A stretch of 10,169 bases of DNA from Trueperella sp. (GTDB lineage: Bacteria; Actinomycetota; Actinomycetes; Actinomycetales; Actinomycetaceae): the NCBI GenBank assembly GCA_012727825.1, contig JAAYGH010000093.1, positions 1 to 10,169 on the forward strand, read 5' to 3'. Of this stretch, positions 1-5,953 are shown one piece after another (position 1 is the stretch's first letter; every line of letters begins with the position of its first letter). The translations under genes were made by a program, and so were the position numbers. A model generated the notes under the pieces. That model ran no database searches and was not told the origin of the DNA. It worked only from the letters and a program-made list of their open reading frames with translations.

Positions 1-68
1 GGGTGGAACCCCTCGCGTGTGGGGTGCGCGGTTGGGCGCTCGGCTGGTGTTCACCCCCGCCGCAGGAG

Positions 69-82
69 GTTTGCCCGCAAAC
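69..82. repeat. Short perfect hairpin GTTTGC-CC-GCAAAC
   Basis: Two 6-bp arms (69-74 and 77-82) are perfect reverse complements around a 2-bp centre. As double-stranded DNA this is a near-continuous palindrome that a dimeric regulator could bind; as RNA the loop would be very tight. It sits between the first and second CCCCTCGC repeats. No function can be assigned from sequence alone. Confidence 0.5.
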
Positions 83-100
83 GGTAGGGGTCTCGGTTAG

Positions 101-125
101 ACGCGAGAGGTAGTTCCCCTCGCGT
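101..125. repeat. Strong stem-loop ending in a repeat copy
   Basis: ACGCGAGAGG (101-110) pairs with CCCCTCGCGT (116-125) in 9 of 10 positions around a 5-base loop (TAGTT). The right arm is itself the second CCCCTCGC repeat copy. No T-tract follows, only TTT and then GACTGG, so it is not a classical intrinsic terminator. It could still end an upstream transcript by the U-tract-poor mode proposed for high-GC actinobacteria, or be a structured part of that transcript's 3' end. Confidence 0.6.
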
Positions 126-199
126 TTGACTGGAACCCCTCGCATTTGGGTACGTGGGTGGGGTGCGCGGTGGGGGCAGATGGCCGAAACCCCTCGCGC

Positions 200-225
200 A
201 CGCCCGCATGCGCGCACGCGGGCGT
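200..225. repeat. Stem-loop ACGCCCGC / GCGGGCGT
   Basis: ACGCCCGC (200-207) is perfectly complementary to GCGGGCGT (218-225) around a 10-base loop. The left arm abuts the fourth CCCCTCGC repeat copy. The same ACGCCCGC 8-mer recurs at 264-271 and 307-314, so the right arm has three possible partners in one RNA. No U-tract follows. It may be part of the transcription end of an upstream gene lying outside the window; that gene is unseen. Confidence 0.5.
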
Positions 226-276
226 AAGTGATATTGCAGATAGTCGGCCCGCTTCAGAGATCTACGCCCGCCCTCG

Positions 277-285
277 TGCGATAAT
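277..285 (+). promoter_or_regulatory. Extended -10 promoter for glmM
   Basis: TG at 277-278, one base, then GATAAT (280-285) gives a TGnTATAAT-type extended -10 with 5 of 6 matches in the hexamer. No good -35 lies at the usual spacing, as expected for an extended -10 promoter. The predicted start near 292 would leave a leader of about 50 nt containing the 310-323 palindrome and the glmM ribosome site. CATTAT at 291-296 is a weaker alternative -10. glmM could also receive read-through from an upstream gene. Confidence 0.5.
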
Positions 286-309
286 TTTTCCATTATGTCG
301 TAGGCGACG

Positions 310-323
310 CCCGCTCGAGCGGG
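310..323. repeat. 14-bp perfect palindrome in the glmM leader
   Basis: CCCGCTCGAGCGGG is a perfect palindrome ending 5 bp before the AAGGAG ribosome site (329-334). In RNA it would fold as a 5-bp GC stem with a UCGA tetraloop right next to the ribosome-binding site. Its left part overlaps the third copy of ACGCCCGC (307-314). It could be a DNA operator just downstream of the transcription start, or an RNA element affecting glmM translation or stability; the sequence does not decide. Confidence 0.55.
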
Positions 324-341
324 TGGTTAAGGAGAATATTT

Positions 342-1670
342 ATGGCACGCCTATTCGGTACCGACGGCGTTCGTGGCCTCGCAAACCGGGAAATCACCCC
401 CGAACTCTCACTGCTCCTCGGTCAGGCCGCAGCACGTGTTCTCGCTGAAGATGTGGACCGGCGCCCAAAGGCCATCATCGGTCGTGACACTCGCCAGTCA
501 TCAGCCATGCTCTCGCATGCCATGGGCGCGGGTCTAGCATCGGCCGGCGTGGACGTCGAGCATGTTCGCGAAATCCCCACCCCGGGCATCGCGTACCTGA
601 CCTCGGCCCGCGGATACGACCTCGGCGTCATGATTTCCGCCTCGCATAATGCGATGCCGGATAACGGCATCAAGTTCATCAATGCGAACGGCTTTAAGCT
701 CGACGACGCCATCGAGGACCGCATCGTCGAGAACACATCGAACGAGTGGGAGCGCCCAATCGGCGCGGACGTCGGACACATTGACGAATCCTCGGAAGTG
801 TCCGACCGCGTCTACATGGATCACCTCGTACGCTGCGGTAGTCCGCTCGACGGGCTCTCCATTGTGCTGGACTGCGCAAATGGTGCCGCATCGCGCGTGG
901 CGCCGAAGGTCTTTCAGGAGTTGGGCGCGGACGTCGTCGTTATTAATGCAAGCCCGGACGGCCGCAATATCAACCTCAACTCCGGCTCTACACACACCCA
1001 GCGCCTCCAGGCGATGGTCAAGGCCGCAGACGCCGATATGGGATTCGCGTTTGGCGGCGACGCCGATCGCTGCCTCGCAGTGGATCATTACGGCAAGCTC
1101 GTCAATGGCGATGAAATTATGGGCCTTCTCGCCCTGTCGATGAAGGAACGCGGCGAACTGCCGAACGACACGCTCGTCATCACCGTGATGTCAAACCTCG
1201 GCCTGCGCCTTGCGCTCGACGACAAGGGCATCAAGTATGCGGTCACCGGCGTGGGCGATCGCTACGTTCTTGAGGAAATGCTCCGCGGCGGTCACATCCT
1301 CGGCGGCGAACAGTCCGGCCACGTCATCAATCTGAACCACGCTACCTCTGGAGACGGCACGCTTACCGCGATCCTCATCGCAGCCGAGGTCGCTCGCCGC
1401 CAGGAGACACTCGCTGAGGCAGTGTCGTTCATCGAGGAGTTGCCGCAGCGCCTCATCAACGTGCCAAATGTGGATAGGACCCGTGTCCACGAGATCGACG
1501 ACGACGTGGCCAAGGCCGAAGCTGAACTCGGCGAAACCGGGCGCGTGTTGATTCGTGCCTCGGGTACCGAGCCACTCATTCGCGTGATGGTTGAGGCTAA
1601 GACCCAGGACAAGACCGACGACGTTGCCGAGCGACTCGCGCGTGTCGTGCAGGCCAGGCTCTCAATCTAA
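342..1670 (+). CDS. glmM: Phosphoglucosamine mutase GlmM
   Basis: A cytoplasmic enzyme that converts glucosamine-6-phosphate to glucosamine-1-phosphate, the step between GlmS and GlmU on the way to UDP-GlcNAc for peptidoglycan. The 442-residue length is normal for the family. The N-terminus FGTDGVRG (5-12) and the phosphoserine loop SASHN (99-103, active serine S101) are clear, as is the C-terminal sugar-phosphate loop RASGTEPLIRVMVE. The start has a good ribosome site, AAGGAG at 329-334. One oddity: the magnesium loop, normally DGDADR, reads GGDADR (238-243), so the first of three metal-binding aspartates is glycine. The residue after SASHN is alanine where proline is usual. The stop overlaps the convergent coaA end by 4 bp. 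Family assignment is firm; activity depends on the altered loop. Confidence 0.96.
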   Translation: MARLFGTDGVRGLANREITPELSLLLGQAAARVLAEDVDRRPKAIIGRDTRQSSAMLSHAMGAGLASAGVDVEHVREIPTPGIAYLTSARGYDLGVMISASHNAMPDNGIKFINANGFKLDDAIEDRIVENTSNEWERPIGADVGHIDESSEVSDRVYMDHLVRCGSPLDGLSIVLDCANGAASRVAPKVFQELGADVVVINASPDGRNINLNSGSTHTQRLQAMVKAADADMGFAFGGDADRCLAVDHYGKLVNGDEIMGLLALSMKERGELPNDTLVITVMSNLGLRLALDDKGIKYAVTGVGDRYVLEEMLRGGHILGGEQSGHVINLNHATSGDGTLTAILIAAEVARRQETLAEAVSFIEELPQRLINVPNVDRTRVHEIDDDVAKAEAELGETGRVLIRASGTEPLIRVMVEAKTQDKTDDVAERLARVVQARLSI

Positions 1671-2605
1671 ATCTTACGGAGCGCGATTTCTTCGATGCGG
1701 TGATCCTTACCTTTGGTAAGGATCACCTTCGCGCGCGACCTCGTGGGCGCAATATTCTCCCGCAGGTTAGGGAGATTAATCGAAGACCAGATCTGGCGGG
1801 CAGTCGCCTCCGCCTCCTCGTCTGAGAGATTCGCGTACGAGCGGAAGTAGGAGTGCTCATGCGCGAACGCTGTGCTACGCAGAGACTGGAAGCGGGATAT
1901 GTACCACTCTTGGAGAGTGGCCTCGTCGGCGTCCATATAGATGGAGAAGTCGAAAAAATCCGAGACCGTGAGGCGTGAGCTCGACCTTGGGTTGGGCGGT
2001 TGTAGCACGTTGAGCCCCTCGACAATGAGGATATCGGGCTTGCGGATAACGATTTTTTCGCCCGGAATGATGTTGTACGAGATGTGGTCGTACACGGGAA
2101 CGGCGTTTTCTTCTTCCCCGGATTTCACGCTGTGGAGGAAATCGATGAGCGCGCGTCGGTCATACGATTCTGGAAATCCCTTCCTGCCCATGATCCCGCG
2201 CTCTTTGAGCACCTCGTTGGGGTGCAGGAAACCGTCGGTTGGCACGAGGTCGACATGCGGTGTGTGCGGCCAGCGTGAGAGGAGCTGCTGGAGTAGGCGT
2301 GCGGCAGTAGATTTCCCGACGGCGACCGAGCCAGCAATCCCGACGATCCACGGCGTGCGCTCGGCTTGACGTCCGAAGAAACCACTCGTCTCTTTATAAA
2401 GCTGACCCGTGGCTCTCGCATACATCTGCATGAGGGCGGATAGGGGCCGGTAGACGGCATCTGCTTCCGCTAAGTCGATCGGGTCGCCGAGGGTGGATAG
2501 GCGATCGAGGTCTCCTTGGGTGAGGGGAAGTGGCGCATTTTTAGCAAGCTCAGCCCATTCGTCGTGGTTAAACATGACGTAGGGGGAGAGTCCGTTGCGA
2601 GGCAT
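1667..2605 (-). CDS. coaA: Pantothenate kinase, type I (CoaA)
   Basis: Phosphorylates pantothenate with ATP, the first and usually rate-controlling step of coenzyme A synthesis, in the cytoplasm. At 312 residues it is close to E. coli CoaA (316) and aligns through its length: P-loop GSVAVGKST (92-100), TDGFLHPNEVLKERG, KGFPESYD, VYDHISYNIIPGE, the Walker B-like DILIVEGLNVLQ, and ILPTR-like NIAPTRSRAKVILTK near the end. The N-terminal LSPYVMF matches the E. coli MTPYLQF, supporting the first ATG; an in-frame TAA lies two codons upstream. AAGGA directly touches this ATG, too close for a normal ribosome site, so initiation may be leaderless or non-canonical. It converges on glmM with a 4-bp overlap and diverges from nnr. 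Confidence 0.96.
   Translation of the reverse strand: MPRNGLSPYVMFNHDEWAELAKNAPLPLTQGDLDRLSTLGDPIDLAEADAVYRPLSALMQMYARATGQLYKETSGFFGRQAERTPWIVGIAGSVAVGKSTAARLLQQLLSRWPHTPHVDLVPTDGFLHPNEVLKERGIMGRKGFPESYDRRALIDFLHSVKSGEEENAVPVYDHISYNIIPGEKIVIRKPDILIVEGLNVLQPPNPRSSSRLTVSDFFDFSIYMDADEATLQEWYISRFQSLRSTAFAHEHSYFRSYANLSDEEAEATARQIWSSINLPNLRENIAPTRSRAKVILTKGKDHRIEEIALRKI
1699..1727 (+). terminator. Perfect 13-bp hairpin inside coaA, likely glmM terminator
   Basis: GGTGATCCTTACC (1699-1711) and GGTAAGGATCACC (1715-1727) are exact reverse complements around a TTT loop. The hairpin starts 29 nt after the glmM stop and no other stem of this strength was seen near the convergent gene ends. No T-tract follows, so it would be a U-tract-less terminator or an mRNA 3'-end protector. 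It lies wholly within coaA, where it encodes residues 294-303 (VILTKGKDHR), a stretch resembling the C-terminal end of E. coli CoaA (LILTKSANHAVEE). It would also fold within the coaA mRNA. The structure is certain; the terminator role is inference. Confidence 0.65.
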
Positions 2606-2727
2606 TCCTTAAGTGTGCCAATTTTGCCGGGTTTTCGCATGCTTGCTCGGCGTATAGGAATATTCGAGGTATCGGTACTGTTGCCCAGACGTGTCGGCGT
2701 AGAGTAGAGGGGTCGACGGGAGAGATC
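2606..2727. promoter_or_regulatory. Divergent coaA / nnr promoter region
   Basis: These 122 bp separate the divergent starts of coaA (-) and nnr (+), so both promoters should lie here. I see no pair of hexamers close to consensus. Weak candidates are TATAGG (2653-2658) and TAGAGT (2700-2705) on the + strand, and TATACG (2655-2650) on the - strand. nnr has a usable ribosome site, GGGAGAG at 2718-2724. That a promoter region exists is inferred from gene orientation; the exact sites are unresolved. Confidence 0.4.
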
Positions 2728-4290
2728 ATGCTACGTGCGTACGGGGCACACGCAGTTCGCCGCGCTGAGGAGCCGTTGTTGAAGGCGGGCGTTCCGCTCA
2801 TGCGACGTGCGTCGTACGCCGTCGCCAACCAGGCGATTGCCTATTTGCGGCGCGAAGATTTTCGCGTTCCCGGCTCCAGTGTGCTCGCCCTCGTCGGTCC
2901 AGGCAACAACGGTGGAGACGCTCTTTTTGCGGCAGCGTTCCTCGCCGATCGCTCTATAGACGTCACCGCCGTGTTCACGGGCGCCGTTCACGCAGGCGGT
3001 ATGCGGGCCGCCGAGCGTTCCGGCGTGCGCATGATCGCACTCGAGGAGCCGACCTCGGACAGCTCGCTCGCCGATCTGCGACACGGCGCCAATGCCGGCG
3101 GGATCTGGATCGACGGGCTGCTCGGCATTGGCTCCACCGGAGGAGCCAGAGAACCGTATGCCACGTGGATCCGTGTCCTTGACGAGGTACGGTTCGCGAG
3201 CCCAGCCGAGCCCTTTATCATCGCTGTCGACACGCCCTCGGGTGTGGGTGTCGACGACGGATCGCTACCCGGCCCCGTTCTCCCGGCGAATCTGACTGTC
3301 GCGATGGGCTGCGCCAAACCTGCGCACGTGCTCCCGCCGGCTCGGTACGCATGCGGGGAAGTGCTCGTCGTTGATCTCGGATTTGGCGAGGAACTACCGC
3401 CAAAAGCGGACGTTATGGAACTGACCGACGCCGACGTTGCCGACCTGTGGGTCGTGCCGGGCATCACCGATCACAAGTACACGCGCGGAGTGGTTGGGTT
3501 GCTGACCGGCTCGGACATGTACCCGGGCGCGGCGGTTCTAGGAGCGGCCGGGGCGCTGGCTGCGGGGCCTGGGATGGTGCGCTACCTCGGCACTAGCGAG
3601 CATGTGATCCACGCATTCCCGGAAGTGGTACCCGCCGACGGTCACGTCCAGAGCCTCGTCATCGGGTCGGGCCTCGACACCCTCGATACCGCGCGCTCGC
3701 GCTTTGACGACGCACGCGCCAAGGGCACTCCCATGGTCCTCGACGCCGGCGCGATCGAACTCGCCTACGCACTCAATCTCACAGGACATGTGGTGCTCAC
3801 ACCGCACGCGGGTGAACTTACCGCACTACTTCAAGCAAAAGGTGAAGATGTGGAGCGCGCCGAGGTGGAGGCGCGGCCGGTGTGGGCGGCGACGAGAGCA
3901 TCGGAACTCACCGGCGCAACGGTCCTTGCAAAGTTCGCTACCGACGTCGTGGCCTGCCCGTCCGGTCGTCTCTACGCTCAGGGCGGGGCTCCGGGATGGA
4001 CCGGTACCGCGGGCGCGGGTGATGTGCTCGCCGGCCTGCTCGGCACTTTGCTTGCCATGCATGCGGACGGCCTGAGCGAGGGAGTACCGGCACAATTGGC
4101 TGCTGCGGCTTCACATATCCATAGTCAAGCGGCTATTCTCGCTTCGACATCATACGAGCCTGAGTTTTCACACGGGCCGGAGTCATCACGCAGGTCTGGC
4201 TCATCGGGCAGGCGTGTGGGCCGGCCGATTCGTGCTAGCGAGATCGCGGCGTCAATACCGGATGTGATCGAGAGGATATTGAATGAGTAG
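2728..4290 (+). CDS. nnr: Bifunctional NAD(P)H-hydrate epimerase / ADP-dependent dehydratase (Nnr)
   Basis: A metabolite-repair enzyme for NADHX and NADPHX, the hydrated, inactive forms of NAD(P)H. The N-terminal YjeF-N (epimerase) domain, about 1-225, shows GPGNNGGD (57-64), DGLLGIGSTGG (129-139) and VDTPSGVGVDDG (168-178). The C-terminal ribokinase-like dehydratase domain, about 245-520, shows LLTGS (258-262), TPHAGEL (358-364) and GTAGAGDVLAG (426-435, likely catalytic D432). The 520-residue length fits the fused form. Residues about 474-498 form a Ser/Arg/Gly-rich stretch that looks like a disordered insertion before the last helices. A ribosome site GGGAGAG precedes the ATG. Its end overlaps alr by 8 bp, so the two are probably translationally coupled. 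Confidence 0.95.
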   Translation: MLRAYGAHAVRRAEEPLLKAGVPLMRRASYAVANQAIAYLRREDFRVPGSSVLALVGPGNNGGDALFAAAFLADRSIDVTAVFTGAVHAGGMRAAERSGVRMIALEEPTSDSSLADLRHGANAGGIWIDGLLGIGSTGGAREPYATWIRVLDEVRFASPAEPFIIAVDTPSGVGVDDGSLPGPVLPANLTVAMGCAKPAHVLPPARYACGEVLVVDLGFGEELPPKADVMELTDADVADLWVVPGITDHKYTRGVVGLLTGSDMYPGAAVLGAAGALAAGPGMVRYLGTSEHVIHAFPEVVPADGHVQSLVIGSGLDTLDTARSRFDDARAKGTPMVLDAGAIELAYALNLTGHVVLTPHAGELTALLQAKGEDVERAEVEARPVWAATRASELTGATVLAKFATDVVACPSGRLYAQGGAPGWTGTAGAGDVLAGLLGTLLAMHADGLSEGVPAQLAAAASHIHSQAAILASTSYEPEFSHGPESSRRSGSSGRRVGRPIRASEIAASIPDVIERILNE

Positions 4291-5401
4291 CCACCCATCG
4301 CGGGCACTAATTTCGCGCAGTGCGCTGAGCTCGAACATCGATCTTCTACGTGCCACCACCTCGTCACAACTCATGGCGATCGTGAAGGCGGGCGCCTACG
4401 GCCACGGCCTAGAAAGAATTGCACGCTGGGCTCACGACGACGGCGTGACGTGGTTCGGTGTGGCGCAGCTGACTGAAGCGCTCGAGCTACGACGATACGT
4501 GCCAGATGCGCGTATTCTCACCTGGATCTTCACCCCGGGCGCGGATCTTGCCAAGGCACTGTCGGCGAACCTCGACCTGTCGGTGGGGTCGGCGTGGGCA
4601 CTGGCAGAGATAGAAGCAGCCGCACGTGCCACAGGAATCGTGGCGCGTTTGCACATCAAAGTCGACACCGGAATGGCACGCGGAGGATTCGCGATCGCTG
4701 ACCTAGCGGACGCCGCTACGAAAATTGCCGCGTTGGAGGCGGAAGGCCTAGTCAGCGTCGTCGGTCTCTGGTCTCACCTCGCGTGTAGCGATGACCCGAC
4801 TAGTGGCGAAACCGAATATCAAACTGCCGTCTTCGAAGAGGCACGAACCGTCGTTGCCGAGGCCGGCGTCGTTCCTGAGATCCTTCACTTGGCGGCCTCG
4901 TCGGGGGTGCTGTGGCACCCCTCCACCCACTACGATCTCGTCCGGCCGGGCATCGCCCTGTATGGTGTCAGTCCGAATCTAGAAGTAGCCCGGGCAGAAG
5001 ATATTGGCCTGCGCGCCGTCATGCAACTTGAAGCCGACCTGCTGACCAGTAGAGATGTTCCGGCCGGGGCCGGTGTTTCCTACAATCACACGTATCGCAC
5101 GCCGGCACACGCGCGCCTCGCCGTCGTGCCGCTGGGATACGCGGACGGAATTCCGAGGCTTGCCTCAAACGTTGCCAATGTGCGAGTAAACGACGCCGTG
5201 TGCCCGATTCGCGGCCGGGTGTGCATGGACCAGTTCGTTATCGAAGGCGTGGGTCTTGAGGCGGGCCAGACAGCGATCTTATTTGGTGACGCCCGGGATG
5301 GCTTACCAACAGCCGACGACTGGGCGGCACTGACGCAAACCATCGGATACGAGATCGTCACACGCATTGGCCGGCAGGTGCAGCGCGTGGACGCCCCGTG
5401 A
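4283..5401 (+). CDS. alr: Alanine racemase (Alr)
   Basis: A PLP-dependent cytoplasmic enzyme interconverting L- and D-alanine; it supplies D-Ala for the peptidoglycan stem. At 372 residues it has the family's usual length. The PLP lysine is K35 in MAIVKAGAYGHG, the catalytic tyrosine is Y267 in GVSYNHTY, and VDTGMARGGF, RPGIALYGVSP, PLGYADGIPR and GRVCMDQ (C314-M315-D316) are in the expected order. The start has GAGAGGA at 4270-4276, 6 bp before the ATG, and overlaps the end of nnr by 8 bp. The residue two after the lysine is glycine (G37) where Asp or Asn is usual. With glmM nearby, two cell-wall precursor enzymes lie close together, though in separate transcripts. Confidence 0.96.
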   Translation: MSSHPSRALISRSALSSNIDLLRATTSSQLMAIVKAGAYGHGLERIARWAHDDGVTWFGVAQLTEALELRRYVPDARILTWIFTPGADLAKALSANLDLSVGSAWALAEIEAAARATGIVARLHIKVDTGMARGGFAIADLADAATKIAALEAEGLVSVVGLWSHLACSDDPTSGETEYQTAVFEEARTVVAEAGVVPEILHLAASSGVLWHPSTHYDLVRPGIALYGVSPNLEVARAEDIGLRAVMQLEADLLTSRDVPAGAGVSYNHTYRTPAHARLAVVPLGYADGIPRLASNVANVRVNDAVCPIRGRVCMDQFVIEGVGLEAGQTAILFGDARDGLPTADDWAALTQTIGYEIVTRIGRQVQRVDAP

Positions 5402-5415
5402 GGAAAGCGTAGAAT
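5388..5415 (+). promoter_or_regulatory. Possible internal promoter before tsaE
   Basis: TGGACG (5388-5393, 4 of 6 matches to TTGACA) and TAGAAT (5410-5415, 5 of 6 matches to TATAAT) are 16 bp apart, across the alr stop. The predicted start near 5422 would leave a leader of only about 13 nt, beginning at or just before the tsaE ribosome site (AAAGG, 5423-5427). The 33-bp alr-tsaE gap is the largest in the cluster, which would suit an internal promoter. Chance similarity remains possible. Confidence 0.35.
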
Positions 5416-5434
5416 AGCGACGAAAGGCAGGGAT

Positions 5435-5953
5435 ATGACACGTATTGTTGCACCAACCGTTGATGATATTCAGCGTGTGGGTCGGGCGGTCGGCGAGCAC
5501 GCGATGCCCGGCGACCTCGTGATGCTCAACGGCCCTCTCGGCGCGGGCAAGACGACGATGACGCAGGGGATCGCCGACGGGCTCGACGTGAGTGATCAGG
5601 TGTCCTCTCCAACTTTTGTGATCGCGCACATTCACCCAGGCAAATTCGATCTCGTCCACGTGGACGCCTATCGTCTGCAGTCGATGGATGAACTGGACGC
5701 ACTCGATCTCGATGCCTCGCTCGAGGATTCCCTGACCGTGGTCGAATGGGGTGTCGGCAAGGTCGAATCGCTGACTGGCTCGCGTCTCGAGATCGATATT
5801 GAACGTCCTGTGGGCGGCGATGTCGATCTCGAAGCTGAGGATCTCGGTGGAGAGGAACCCCGCATATTAACCCTTCGCCCCGAAGGTGCCCGAGCGGAAG
5901 CGCTTGCGCAGGTTGTCATCAGCGCTGTCACTGACCTAGTGGAGCAGGCATGA
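5435..5953 (+). CDS. tsaE: tRNA t6A synthesis ATPase TsaE
   Basis: An ATPase partner of TsaB and TsaD in making N6-threonylcarbamoyladenosine at position 37 of ANN-decoding tRNAs. Walker A is GPLGAGKTT (33-41). Other family motifs are SSPTFVIAHIH (57-67), HVDAYRL (75-81) and VVEWG. The start has AAAGG (5423-5427) 7 bp before the ATG. At 172 residues it is somewhat longer than E. coli TsaE (153). The extra length is mostly an acidic, glycine-rich stretch around 134-148 near the C-terminus. The last 4 bp (ATGA) overlap the start of the following membrane-protein gene, a standard sign of translational coupling. Confidence 0.93.
   Translation: MTRIVAPTVDDIQRVGRAVGEHAMPGDLVMLNGPLGAGKTTMTQGIADGLDVSDQVSSPTFVIAHIHPGKFDLVHVDAYRLQSMDELDALDLDASLEDSLTVVEWGVGKVESLTGSRLEIDIERPVGGDVDLEAEDLGGEEPRILTLRPEGARAEALAQVVISAVTDLVEQA

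Larger units (their letters stand above)
9..197. repeat. Four copies of a CCCCTCGC-core repeat upstream of glmM
   Basis: The core CCCCTCGC occurs at 9-16, 116-123, 136-143 and 190-197. The consensus with flanks is GGAACCCCTCGCGTTTG; the second copy has TT in place of AA and the fourth has GAAA in front. Copies 1 and 3 are both followed by GGGGTGCGCGGT (21-32 and 160-171), so they look like two versions of a longer composite unit. All copies point the same way and spacing is irregular (107, 20 and 54 bp). Four copies of an 8-mer in 190 bp is well beyond chance. The role is unknown: it could be an intergenic repeat family, a protein-binding array, or RNA structure at the end of an upstream transcript. 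No convincing reading frame covers it. Confidence 0.75.

Noticed and set aside
9..197. CRISPR array
   Set aside because: The repeats are only about 8-17 bp, diverged and irregularly spaced, with no cas genes nearby.
285..289. TTTTT as the U-tract of an upstream gene's terminator
   Set aside because: No stem ends just before it; it is better explained as the start of the AT-rich stretch of the glmM promoter.
101..341. Riboswitch or glmS-type ribozyme controlling glmM
   Set aside because: The stem-loops do not form any riboswitch or ribozyme core I can recognise, and glmS itself is not present.
146..448. Open frame of about 100 codons running from the leader into glmM
   Set aside because: It crosses the glmM start in another frame, runs through the repeats and hairpins, has no ribosome site and encodes an Arg/Pro-rich, protein-unlike sequence.
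534..1088. Long antisense frame opposite glmM (and similar ones opposite coaA, nnr, tsaB and sdhC)
   Set aside because: Such frames are expected opposite GC-rich genes with strong third-position bias; products have no recognisable motifs.
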